33,608 bases of DNA from NCBI GenBank assembly GCA_016711435.1, contig JADJSY010000066.1:1-33608 (forward strand). Reading direction: 5' to 3'. The notes under the pieces are model-generated. The model was not told the DNA's origin. It did no database searches and saw nothing but the letters and a program-made list of their open reading frames with translations. Of the stretch, positions 1 through 8,632 are shown piece after piece (position 1 is the stretch's first letter; every line of letters starts with the position of its first letter). Source of the stretch: Lewinellaceae bacterium (GTDB lineage: Bacteria; Bacteroidota; Bacteroidia; Chitinophagales; Saprospiraceae). Both the position numbers and the translations under genes were made by a program.

Positions 1-2081
1 CAATATCCCAATATCGTATTTCTGATTATTTACCTGCAAGCCGACGATGTGAATTTGGGCACATGTTCATTGAAGCGAAGGCTGCCTCAGGACTGGAACA
101 CCGTCAGGCCTTTTTTACACCGCCAAAAATCATCGTGCCGTCCCGGTTTTCCGGTAACTGGGCTTATTGAACTCATTGTCCTGCAAGCCATCGGCAACCG
201 TAAAGTTTTTGTTGTCTCTGCCCGTACGTCGAAGCGACAGAGACCCATGTTCGTACTACAGCCAGATATGTCCGCGCTGAGCCGCCTGTTTTCGATGGGT
301 TTTCTGCCAAAACACCATAAATTACGTTGTCGGGCAACCCTTGCTCTCGCTTGTATTGCTTGAATGTACCCGATTGTTTGTCCAGGCGGTTCAACCCGCC
401 ACTCTTCGTGCCTACCCAGAGATAGCGTCGGGGCTCAAGCGGGTCGTCGGCAACGCTGAGCACGATATTGGAAGAAAGGGTAGAACGGTCTTGCGGGTTA
501 TTGACAAAGTATTCGAATTGATATCCTGTGCTGTTGGGAATGGCCTTGACCAATCCTTCAAAACCAAATATCCACAATAGCCCTTCGGAGTCTTCCCAGA
601 AGAATTGGGAAAACTCGGTGCTCTGTTGCATGGGTGTCTTAAAACGGATAAAATCTGCTTTGTTCTGATGTGGGATCGAATTCAAACAAGCCTTCACCGC
701 TGACGCTAAGCAAGCGGCTTTTTGAGTGAAGAGTAAACCAATGCCTTTCCACGGAAAGGCTTTTTTTCATTTGATTGGGCATCCGTGCGATACAGGAACG
801 GTTCACCAGGGTCGGTGACCCAACAGTTGCCTTTTGGATCGAATAATGCGGATATTGCCAAGGGTAACCACGTGCATGTTTAAAAGAAAGGTTTGGGCTC
901 GATCTGATCGAATCCAGGTTGAACCATATTGCACATGGATGTCGTGCGCGGTAATTAGATTTCCATTGGGGTCTTGCAGTATCTTGCGTTGTGTGGTCTT
1001 GGGCAGATAACTTTAAAAGGTAGGCCCTTGAGGATTAACTTTGAAAATACCAAAGCCGTTGGTGCCAAGCCAAAGCATACGCTACGGTCGAAAAAAGCGT
1101 GTGAAAGTTGAAACCCGCGTGCTGGTAAAGGAATTTTTCAAAAGGCCATTCAAGATCGGTGGGGCTTTATCAAAAAAACTTTGGAGTTGGTATCGCTGGA
1201 GGATATTATTTTGGGCTATCCACAGCAAACCGGCAGCATCAAAAACAGAATTTTTGGAGGAATTGGACAAGTAAAGATTGTTTTTCAAAGGTACAGTGCG
1301 ACTGTTTTGAATCCCTTCTTTTTCATCCCAAATCGTTATTGTATTTAAACTCAGTGCCTATTTCAGCTAGGATTTGACCTGCCGGGCTTTGGTTTATCAA
1401 GGTATATCTCTCCGTCCGGCAATCCTTCCAATTCAATTTTTGACGCTCGATATCCATTCGGTACAGCCGGCGGAGGTACCCAGTAGCAGTCAGCTTGTTT
1501 TGGGTGAAACATATGTGATAAATGTGCAACAACTCATCTGATAAGCCGCTTACATTTGGCATGGAATGGCTTGGGAAGGCGGCTCGATGTTGGCATTACC
1601 TTGTTTTGTCGCTTTTTCCAACAGGTCATTTTGCGGCGTGATTTTCCAGATTCAATCGTCGTCCGAAAACCAGATAGCGCCATCCGGGGTCTCTACCACA
1701 GATATCCTCCATCCGCTGTAAAGTGGCTTTCCTTCGTACATATCACATGAAAGAACCGCCCACTGCCCGGATCCACATCTATGCCACGCTGCGTCCAAAC
1801 CCAAATCCAACCCCGGCTATCCTCAAAAGATGGAGCACTCGCTGTTACTGATGGAAAAAGAATTGAACGGGTCGGGCGAGAAACACCTTGAACCGCGAGC
1901 CGTCGCAACGATTCAGCCCATCCTTAGTGGCGATCCAGATCGTAAGCTCTGCTTTGGAGGATGTCGTGTACCATTCCTGTGACAGTCCATCAGCCGTAGA
2001 GAGTAGTTGAAAGTTGGGGGTTTGCTGGGCTTGCAACAGCGTTGCACACAACGAGGGCAGGGGAAAAGTTACGTTTTTCAA
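1..2081 (-). pseudogene. Two-component-regulator-type propeller protein, frameshifted and cut by the window edge
   Basis: Minus-strand fragments in all three frames join into one exported propeller protein. The amino end (about 2081-1850) has a signal-peptide-like stretch followed by LLSTADGLSQ and IWIATKDGLNR, the standard opening of the two-component regulator propeller family. Further blades appear near 1860-1800 (DSRGWIWVWTQRGI), 1240 (DAAGLLWIAQNNIL), 1080-1020 (MLWLGTNGFGIFKVN), 830 (DPKGNCWVTDPGEPF) and 440-400 (YLWVGTKSGGLNRLDKQSG). Near 200-1 the frames give TVADGLQDNEFN, GTMIFGGV and NNQKYDIGI, typical of the last blades and the start of a Y_Y_Y domain, so the output domain (often histidine kinase or LytTR) lies off the left edge. 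Frame breaks occur every 50-300 bases, often at homopolymers; sequencing error is more likely than decay. The start is uncertain: a TTG at 2081 (MKNVTFPLPS...) or a start near 2171. Confidence 0.75.
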
Positions 2082-2321
2082 ACTGGCAGAAAAACGGTGC
2101 AATTTAACTTTTTTCTGAAAACTATCTGGAGGAGAAAAGACTTTATCCCGGAAAAGGCACCGCTCTTTCAACGCCGTAATCTGCGCCAGGTGATGATCGT
2201 CATGATCGGCTGTAAAAAAAACAAATCTAGTATCCGCATGGACGTTTGCAGGCGCGGATGCAGGGCCGATTTAAAAACATCCTCTTCCCGAATGGCGGAT
2301 AAAAGCGATAAGGTTTCGGAA

Positions 2322-3903
2322 TTATCGTACCACCAATACCTTCCCCGAAGCAAGTTCGCCGTTCTTGATACCCATCCATTTCCAGAAATACATGGCATTC
2401 GGCATGCTGGTCACCGAAATCTCGTACTGTTTTTCAGCAGTCAGATTTTCCGTGAAAATGACGGTGCCGTCTGAGCGTGAAAATGTCAGGCTGCCGCTGA
2501 CTGTGTTTTCAAAATGGAAAATAATGCGCTCGCTAGCCGGGTTCGGGAAGACGGTTAAGTTTGATGCTATACCTGGATTATTGATGGAATTGCTGAAATC
2601 GTTGTTAAAACGGGCAAGAAAAAACCTGAAAACGCTATCCGCCCATTAGTCCGCACAGCCGCCGAGCGCTGTTTTTTTTTGATCGGGCGTAAACCGAAGA
2701 TGATGTAGGCCACTGTTACAATTTCCATTTCCAGGCGCGTCATCGCATATATTCCAAAAGTGGAGTCGGGCTTCCCATCGGGAAAGAAGCGCATCAATAA
2801 AGATTTTCCCAACCCCTCATCGCCCCAAAAACCTGCGGCTACGATTTTGTTATCAGCCTGCAATTCAATGTCCGAAAACGCCCTGCCATTATCGTTCGTC
2901 TCGGTTTTAAAAATCCCGTTGTCCGCAAACATGGAATCAACTTCTCCATTCGGTTTAAACTTCCGCAGCGTGGCATAAAGCCCTCCGCCAAACACGCTCC
3001 CTTCATGACCTGCAACCAGGATAGATTGATCGTTGCTCAACAAGATTTTTCTGTATTGCGGACATTGGCCTGGAAATAACGATGCCATCGTTTCCAAAGG
3101 AAGCGTCCAATATTCCATTCGGCTGGTATCGGATCAATACCAGGTCACCTATACCTGATTATAGGGCCATTTATGCCCGACACGAGTATTTTTCCATCAG
3201 GCTGTATGGCAATTTTTCCTCCAATATCAAGGTCGTAATTAGTATCGTTCAGGTCGATGACAACAATCCCGGCATTGCCAAACGAACTGTCAATCGAGCC
3301 ATTAGGCAACAGGCGCAGCAAAAAAACATCTGTGTTGCCTCCTCCGCCCCAATTTATTATACCTAACCTTCCCGTAACCAATATGCTTCCGTCATCCTGC
3401 ACCGCCAAATCTAGTCCAACGGCATTGGTATCCAGGTCGATCGTTACCGCCCCCTGAAAACCAAATGAAGGGTCGGGTTGACCATTTTCCAGAAACCTGG
3501 CAATAAAAATATTAGAAATATAACCCCACATCGTATCTACGGGATCGTGGATACCTCCCACCACCAATATTTTGTTGTCATTTTGAACAGCCATTGACCA
3601 GATATTAAACGGCAACCCTTGTACAAGAACCACCTCGCCGTTTTGGCCAAAATCCGGATCGACGGCGCCTCCTTCCAGGAACCTCACCATCAACAGGTTC
3701 GAATCGGTTTCGGACGATTGGGCCACAACAATCCTGTTGAAGTTGTCTATCGTCGTTAGCAACCCGTAGGGCGGGAATGGAAATGTTTTTTCAAAAAACA
3801 GCGTGCCGTTTACGCCGAATGTGGAATCCAGGCTGCCCGCCTGCGCCCAAAGGCAGTTGCCCCAGATCAGGAGGAAAACTGCTGAAATGATGCGTTTTTT
3901 CAT
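2322..3903 (-). pseudogene. Delta-60 repeat beta-propeller protein with T9SS sorting domain, frameshifted
   Basis: Starting at the ATG at 3903, a signal peptide (MKKRIISAVFLLIWGNCLWA) leads into repeated delta-60 units: SLDSTFGVNG, VDPDFGQNGEVV, PDPSFGFQGAV, IDSSFGNAGIVV and PDGKILVSG. This repeat family (DUF5122) forms a beta-propeller in secreted proteins. The frame shifts near 3145, 3080 and 2640 and probably at the A9/T9 run near 2670-2680. After the last shift the sequence reads SVFRFFLARFNND and then a type A T9SS sorting domain (LTVFPNPASERI ... KVLVVR), ending at the stop at 2322. The product would be exported by Sec, then secreted or surface-anchored by the type IX system; its ligand is unknown. 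All the domains are in the right order, so the breaks look like sequence errors rather than true loss. Confidence 0.8.
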
Positions 3904-3930
3904 CTTTTTGAAATTTTGCCTAGGAACCAT

Positions 3931-4304
3931 CGCTCTACTATTGAAGACGATGTGCGAAATTTACTCCTAAACTTTGCCTCGATTCGGTCGAAAACAATGA
4001 CCCCTATCAATTAAAACAATGATTCCCAAATGTCCGAGCCGGTGGTTTGTAAATATGCCAAGCGGGATGCGGTCAAACCATCATATCTGTTTTATACCTG
4101 TTTATTTTGTACTCCGTGATATATGTCACACGATTCAGGTGCAGAACATCGGAATTTTGTACATCTGCTTATTGTAAAACCCGCTTAGGGACACAGCGTA
4201 TCCGGGCCTTTCAAATCGTATTTAGATTAGTGCACTTGGCCGGGTAGTTTTTGAACAAGCCGAGCGTTACCCCTCAACCGCTCAACAATTTCAACCACTC
4301 AACA
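3931..4304. other. Intergenic stretch between the delta-60 gene and the small membrane protein
   Basis: I see no coding signal, RNA gene or strong hairpin here. The end next to the membrane protein gene (4270-4318) repeats the word CTCAACAAT three times with small variations, which resembles the word-like intergenic repeats elsewhere in the window. No convincing TAnnTTTG promoter was found on either strand. Confidence 0.5.
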
Positions 4305-4568
4305 ATGCTCAACAATATGACATCACTCTTGAAAAACTGGCATTTTATGCGTCTGCTACGGGCAGGCATTGCTATCTGGGCTTTTGCCGAGGTATGGCGC
4401 ACGGGCGAAATGATGCTGCTGATGCTCGGCGGCATATTTGCCCTGCAGGCGATTTTCGACATCGGTTGCTGCGGCGCTGCGGGTTGCGCTACGCCGCGTT
4501 CCTATGAACAAACACCGACGAAGCAAACGGAGGAAATTGTGTACGAGGAAGTTGGGAAACGACTGTGA
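4305..4568 (+). CDS. Small inner-membrane protein, DUF2892/YgaP-like
   Basis: About 87 residues. The core LLKNWHFMRLLRAGIAIWAF, a second hydrophobic segment (MMLLMLGGIFALQAIFDIGCC) and the closing GCCGAAGCA motif resemble the small DUF2892-type membrane proteins common in Bacteroidota, which have two helices and a cysteine-containing tail. The function is unknown; related rhodanese-linked proteins suggest sulfur or metal chemistry, but nothing here tests that. The start is either ATG 4305 or ATG 4317; a longer frame beginning at a TTG at 4251 runs through the CTCAACAAT repeats and is unlikely. The charged tail (EQTPTKQTEEIVYEEVGKRL) is probably cytoplasmic. A terminator-like hairpin follows at 4622. 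Confidence 0.65.
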   Translation: MLNNMTSLLKNWHFMRLLRAGIAIWAFAEVWRTGEMMLLMLGGIFALQAIFDIGCCGAAGCATPRSYEQTPTKQTEEIVYEEVGKRL

Positions 4569-4621
4569 TCAAATTTGCACATCTTTAGCGATGCTGGTCA
4601 ATGGGGAAGCAGGTAAAAATC

Positions 4622-4680
4622 GTGGCACACCTTCTCCTGGATATTGATTATCAATCAATACGTGAGGTGTGCCACTTTTT
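4622..4680 (+). terminator. Intrinsic terminator after the small membrane protein
   Basis: Perfect 11-bp arms GTGGCACACCT (4622-4632) and AGGTGTGCCAC (4665-4675) are followed by a T5 run. The loop holds a second dyad, ATTGATTATCAATCAAT. Confidence 0.65.
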
Positions 4681-4737
4681 GAACCCCCCGGTCAAGACCA
4701 CATTCCCATCGGGGTCAGTTACCATAAAGCTTACAGG

Positions 4738-4765
4738 TCCGGAAGTATGCTCGTCTGCTTCCGGA
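4738..4765. repeat. Short hairpin TCCGGAAG / CTTCCGGA
   Basis: Perfect 8-bp arms (4738-4745 and 4758-4765) lie between converging genes. It may help end transcription of either neighbour, but only the plus strand has a moderately T-rich tail. Confidence 0.4.
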
Positions 4766-4782
4766 TTTATATATTATTTCAT

Positions 4783-5286
4783 TTATTGATACAGGTAAGG
4801 TTCATTGTTATAGGCCATTTGTCTTACATTTTCCAGCACTTGCTTCATATATTTCCCCCAGAATGTCCTTGCAAACAACCAGTTTAAAGGATATAGCAAA
4901 GCAATGTCCGAATGCAAATGATAGGTGTATGCTACCAATATTTTATTCTTTTCCATTTCTGTTGTCTGCCATTCTCCTACAAATTTTGAAAATCCCAATA
5001 TCCAGGACTGAAATTCGCTTACTTCAATTTTCCAGTATTTGTTTTCCACGCGTTCAATTACTTTGTCTACGGAAGCAAAACCACCTTTTTGCGTCAAGGA
5101 CTTTTCGGCATAAATTTTTTTACTACAACCAGGTTTTCCCCAGTGCTCGTCATCCGTGCAATGTGTTACCCTCGGCATTATACCATAACCCGTGTGAACC
5201 TTTGAAACATCGCATAACATAGGCGTCTTAAAAGCCCGTTCCAAAGAACAGTGGAAGATCGTCGTTACTTTAACTGTTATTTTCAT
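4783..5286 (-). CDS. SRPBCC (START/polyketide cyclase-like) family protein
   Basis: 167 residues from the ATG at 5286 (MKITVKVTTIFHCSLERAFK). The opening beta strand followed by a helix starting near SLERAF, the middle segment VIERVENKYWKIEVSEFQSW and the long C-terminal helix (FWGKYMKQVLENVRQM) match the small-ligand-binding SRPBCC fold. No catalytic residues can be named and the ligand is unknown. It is intact, unlike the flanking YhcG-type gene, and stands alone on the minus strand. Two in-frame codons lie upstream (5298) but the ATG at 5286 aligns with the first strand of the fold. It belongs to an AT-richer accessory stretch, so it may have been acquired by transfer. Confidence 0.7.
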   Translation of the reverse strand: MKITVKVTTIFHCSLERAFKTPMLCDVSKVHTGYGIMPRVTHCTDDEHWGKPGCSKKIYAEKSLTQKGGFASVDKVIERVENKYWKIEVSEFQSWILGFSKFVGEWQTTEMEKNKILVAYTYHLHSDIALLYPLNWLFARTFWGKYMKQVLENVRQMAYNNEPYLYQ

Positions 5287-5327
5287 CAGTGATCGCAAGT
5301 GTCGTTCATTCCAGATTTCATTCGTCT

Positions 5328-6345
5328 CTATGGCTTGGGTCTTTTACTATCCATTTTCTCTATTTCTTTTTTAACCTCTTCGATGAGTTGTTTTTCGGTA
5401 GGCAAGTAGAGTTGGTATTTGCTGGCGATAATGGTTTTGTTCTCTTGGGGCAAGGTGATTTTAACCACAGCGTCATTCTTGTCGGCACATAGCAAGATAC
5501 CAATGGTAGCATTTTCGAACTCCTGCTTTTCAAAGCGATCGAAGTAGTTGACGTACATCTGCAACTGTCCCAAATCCTGATGGCTGAGCTTGTCGGCTTT
5601 GATTTCGATGATGACAAAACACTGCAACAGGCGGTTGTAGAATACCAAATCCACAAAAAAATCATCGCCGTCTATGTGCAATCGTTTTTGGCGGGCTACA
5701 AAGGAAAATCCATTGCCCAACTCCAAAATGAAATCGTACAAATGGGTAATCAATGCTTGCTCCAAGTCTTTTTCATAGTACGCGGCTTCTCGCTTGAGCC
5801 CCAAAAACTCCAGCACCATGGGGTCTTTAATGATTTCCAGGGGTTCGGTGGGCATTTTTTCCGCTCGTGCTACCTGAAGCACCGATTCCACGTCGTTGCT
5901 CAACAGCAACCGCTCGAACAACTGGCTGTTTACCTGCCGCTCTAATTGCCGGGCCGACCAGTTGTTTTTGCTTGCTTCGGCTAAGTAAAATTCTCTTTTG
6001 TCGGTATTTTCTATTCGGATTAAAGTGCGATAGTGGGTCCAACTGAATTGCGAACGCAGTGCGTTCGCAATTGGGAAAAGACCGGTAAAACTGCCTGTTC
6101 ATTTCCAATTGACGCACTGTGAAACCACTTCCGAACTCCGGTTGGAAAGTGTCAGAGATCGATTTTATCAGGTATTTACCATAATCGGCTCGCTCTTTTC
6201 CCTGCTGCTCTTCTTCAAAAATCACTTTGCCAATCTGCCAGTACATCAAGACTCTTTCGGCATCAACGGAGCGAATTGCCTTATCCGTAGCCGTGGCCAC
6301 AATGGACTGGATTTGCTGTATGAGTTCTTTTTTGAGTATCATCAT
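5328..6345 (-). pseudogene. YhcG/DUF1016-family PDDEXK nuclease, one frameshift
   Basis: The amino half (ILKKELIQQIQSIVATATDK, then ERVLMYWQIGKVIFEEEQQG and YGKYLIKSISDTFQPEFG) is the DUF1016 N-terminal domain. The C-terminal half (DDFFVDLVFYNRLLQCFVII, then EIKADKLSHQDLGQLQMYVN) is the PDDEXK-type nuclease domain, with D, E-x-K and Q positions visible. The family occurs in restriction and defence contexts, but its role is not settled. The frame breaks near 6055: the correct reading would be ANALRSQFSWTHYRTLIRI, which the second frame supplies. The break falls beside a perfect 27-base palindrome (AATTGCGAACGCA, one base, mirror), so a polymerase or assembly slip at a hairpin is plausible. The start is the ATG at 6345 or 6342. 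Confidence 0.8.
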
Positions 6346-6354
6346 CCACAATTT

Positions 6355-6482
6355 CTTTAACAGGTTTTCGGTTTCGTGTTTAATGGCTCAAACGGTTTGC
6401 TGATTAGTGATAGGCGGGTTTTTCAGCACAAATGCTGATGCTGAGAACGAAACTCCCGCCTATTCAAAATGTATTGTTAGGT
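6355..6482 (-). other. attC-like hairpin element between two accessory genes
   Basis: Read on the minus strand the element begins ACCTAAC (6482-6476), which fits the RYYYAAC core of integron attC sites and contains the TAA stop of the upstream gene. A strong hairpin follows: ATAGGCGGG (6463-6455) pairs with CCCGCCTAT (6418-6410), and inside it CAGCA pairs with TGCTG. The element ends at GTTAAAG (6361-6355), which keeps the GTT core but not the full GTTRRRY complement. The next gene starts 10 bases later. Size (128 bases) and layout fit a gene-cassette junction; the imperfect right core leaves it unproven. Confidence 0.4.
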
Positions 6483-6989
6483 GGTTCGACATTCTTTTCT
6501 GTCGCCCTTATTAGTTAATTTTAATGGTTTTAGAGTTTTTAAATCATTGATAATTTCTTGTTTAGTCTTGTTTTGATTTTTAAACTCACGAATTATTTCT
6601 TTTTGTTCTTGTTCATCTGGTGTGTCAATTGGAATTGCTAAATACTTTGCATAAATATCTCGCATTTTGTGCATCATCACTTTTTGAATGCCCTCATAAT
6701 ATTCAATGTGAAGTTTTAATGCATTCAGGGCATTTACAACTCCTGGTGAGCCATAGTCCTTATAAATGTGGTCAAAGAAATACTCCATTGAATAGGCATT
6801 ATTTGTTCTTGTAAACCTTTTGCCTTCAATCATACAGCGAAAGTTATTTATGTAGTCAGCAGCGGAATTTGGGTTCATTCTGTTGTCGCCTACGAAGTGC
6901 TGCTGTCCTTCTTTAAAAGTCAGGTTACCTTCATAAACCTGTTTTGAAAGTTGGTATGCTAATGGTGTTAATTCTTTTGGTATTTTCAT
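6477..6989 (-). CDS. Unknown protein, possibly related to the N-terminal module of some HNH/restriction endonucleases
   Basis: 170 residues from the ATG at 6989 (MKIPKELTPLAYQLSKQVYE). It is mostly helical and charged, with GQQHFVGDNRMNPNSAADYI and the segment GKRFTRTNNAYSMEYFFDHI followed by a predicted helix ending in LKLHIEYYEG. That pattern recalls an N-terminal module seen in front of some HNH-type endonucleases; this is from memory and weak. No nuclease motif is visible. The C-terminal part is lysine-rich and low in complexity. Codon use is clearly AT-rich relative to the window, suggesting transfer. Its stop codon is inside the attC-like element, and a good promoter lies upstream at 7054-7084. 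Confidence 0.55.
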   Translation of the reverse strand: MKIPKELTPLAYQLSKQVYEGNLTFKEGQQHFVGDNRMNPNSAADYINNFRCMIEGKRFTRTNNAYSMEYFFDHIYKDYGSPGVVNALNALKLHIEYYEGIQKVMMHKMRDIYAKYLAIPIDTPDEQEQKEIIREFKNQNKTKQEIINDLKTLKPLKLTNKGDRKECRTT

Positions 6990-7053
6990 TGAGTCCGTTT
7001 ATTATTTTAATCTGACTAAAATTCATAAATATCCACACTTCTTCCCGCTCCCA

Positions 7054-7084
7054 CAAAGATACTCCCCAATTACAACTCCCGCAA
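7054..7084 (-). promoter_or_regulatory. Bacteroidota-type promoter for the 6477-6989 gene
   Basis: On the minus strand, TTG (7084-7082), 20 bases, then TATCTTTG (7061-7054) matches the TTG/TAnnTTTG consensus. Transcription would start near 7047, giving a leader of about 58 bases. Confidence 0.6.
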
Positions 7085-7287
7085 TACCACCCCAACCCCT
7101 TCTCAATCGTCTGATAATAAATAGATTATGTTTGCCACGAGAAGAACAGCCGCGGAGGTAGGCATTGGTTTAAAAGGGGAAAAAGAAACACATGCCTAGG
7201 TCGACAGAGAAAAAAGGGAACAGATGCCGAGACGGAAAACTTGTCCAGGCGTTTCCACCCTGATAACAAATAACAGATAACCGATAA

Positions 7288-8580
7288 CTAATCAAACCCC
7301 ACCCTAAACACCGTCCACCCATCCGCCCCCGTTTTCAGGGAAAAAGTAAAGCCGTGCGCCGTCAGTATTTCGCGGGCTAGGGTAAGCCCGATACCTTGTC
7401 CGCCGTTTTTGCTGCTGAAAAAAGGGCTGAACAGCTTGTCCTCCTGCGCTTTGGAAATGCCCGTGCCGTTGTCTGCAATTTCCAGTACGGCAGGGTAGGC
7501 GGCGGTTTTGATGCGCACCATCCCTTTGTCGGGAATGGCCTCGATGGCATTTTTGATGATATTGATAAATACCTGTTCGAGTTGTCCGGCATCCGCGCGT
7601 ATGATTAGAGGCTGCAGTGAAAAATCCACCTGAATCTGCACGTCCGATGATTGCGCTTTGTACTCCATCAGTTGCACCACTTTTTGGAGCATGAGGTGCA
7701 GGTCGATGGTTTCCAGACGGGGTTCCGGCAAGCGGATGACATCGGCGAAGTTGCGCATAAACACGCTGAGGTGTTCGTTGCGTTCGATGGCAATTTGAAG
7801 TGCGGGACTGATATCCGAGTGTTCCGGCTGCAATTGCAGGGTGGTATCGAGGATGGAATTGACGGCGCCTATGGAGTTGTTGACTTCATGCGCCATCATG
7901 CGGATCACTTTGCCGTAGGCCTTTTTTTCCGCTTCCAGGATTTCGACGGTCAGTTCTCCGATCATTACAAAAGTGCAGGGAAATCCCCGGTCGATAAACT
8001 GCGCTTTTTGGATTTTGAGCGTTTGCGGCCCCGGCAGGGTCAGCATTTTGGATGTGCCTGCTTCCAGTGTTTGAATGGCATCAAAAACGGGGTGCTGGAA
8101 ATCGGAGACCGGGCGCCCGATGACTTTTTGGCCGCTCAGTCCCGTCAGTTCCAAAGCCCGGAGATTCATGGTGGCAATCTGTTCGTCGTAGTCGAGCAGG
8201 ATGATCCCGGTCGGCGAAGTTTGTACTAATTTTTGCAAAAAAAAGTGTTGCTCCTGCTGCAGGGTGCGTTCGTGCCGCAACTGATCGATCATCTGGTTGT
8301 ACACACCGATGAGCTGGTCGGTTTCAAATTTGCCGGTTTTGACAAATTTGACGTTGAAATCCCGGTCGCGAATGGCGTCGACGCCGCGCAGCAGGAGTTG
8401 AATCGGGCGGATCAGTTCGTTGTACAGCGACCAGCAGACGGCCAGAGAGATCAGGATCAGTACCTCGGAGGCGAGAAAAATGAACTTGTTTTCCCGGAAA
8501 ACATAAAAAGACAGGCCGATCGTCACGGAATGGATGACGACAATAAACAGGATGAATTTGGTAGGGGGGCATTTCAGCAT
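7288..8580 (-). CDS. NtrB-type membrane histidine kinase
   Basis: 430 residues from the ATG at 8580 (MLKCPPTKFILFIVVIHSV). Two membrane helices separated by only a few residues (FILFIVVIHSVTIGLSFYVF and FIFLASEVLILISLAVCW) leave almost no periplasmic sensor, so the signal is likely sensed in the membrane or cytoplasm. A HAMP-like linker, a PAS domain (LVQTSPTGIILLDYDEQIAT) and a HisKA/HATPase_c core follow. The phosphorylated histidine is in RMMAHEVNNSIGAVNS (H231 from this start). The N box is NIIKNAIEAI, G1 is EIADNGTGIS and G2 is GGQGIGLTLA. It directly follows the sigma-54 response regulator (52-base gap) and is its likely partner. A longer TTG start at 8622 is possible but adds a segment unlike the family. 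Confidence 0.9.
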   Translation of the reverse strand: MLKCPPTKFILFIVVIHSVTIGLSFYVFRENKFIFLASEVLILISLAVCWSLYNELIRPIQLLLRGVDAIRDRDFNVKFVKTGKFETDQLIGVYNQMIDQLRHERTLQQEQHFFLQKLVQTSPTGIILLDYDEQIATMNLRALELTGLSGQKVIGRPVSDFQHPVFDAIQTLEAGTSKMLTLPGPQTLKIQKAQFIDRGFPCTFVMIGELTVEILEAEKKAYGKVIRMMAHEVNNSIGAVNSILDTTLQLQPEHSDISPALQIAIERNEHLSVFMRNFADVIRLPEPRLETIDLHLMLQKVVQLMEYKAQSSDVQIQVDFSLQPLIIRADAGQLEQVFINIIKNAIEAIPDKGMVRIKTAAYPAVLEIADNGTGISKAQEDKLFSPFFSSKNGGQGIGLTLAREILTAHGFTFSLKTGADGWTVFRVGFD

Positions 8581-8632
8581 GGGGTACTGACGGGGTGCTT
8601 CAAGTCCCCCGCCAAAAAGCAACGCACGCGGC

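Noticed and set aside
7100..7287. Short plus-strand frame MFATRRTAAEVGIGLKGEKE near 7129
   Set aside because: Only 24 codons, no promoter and no similarity I recognise.
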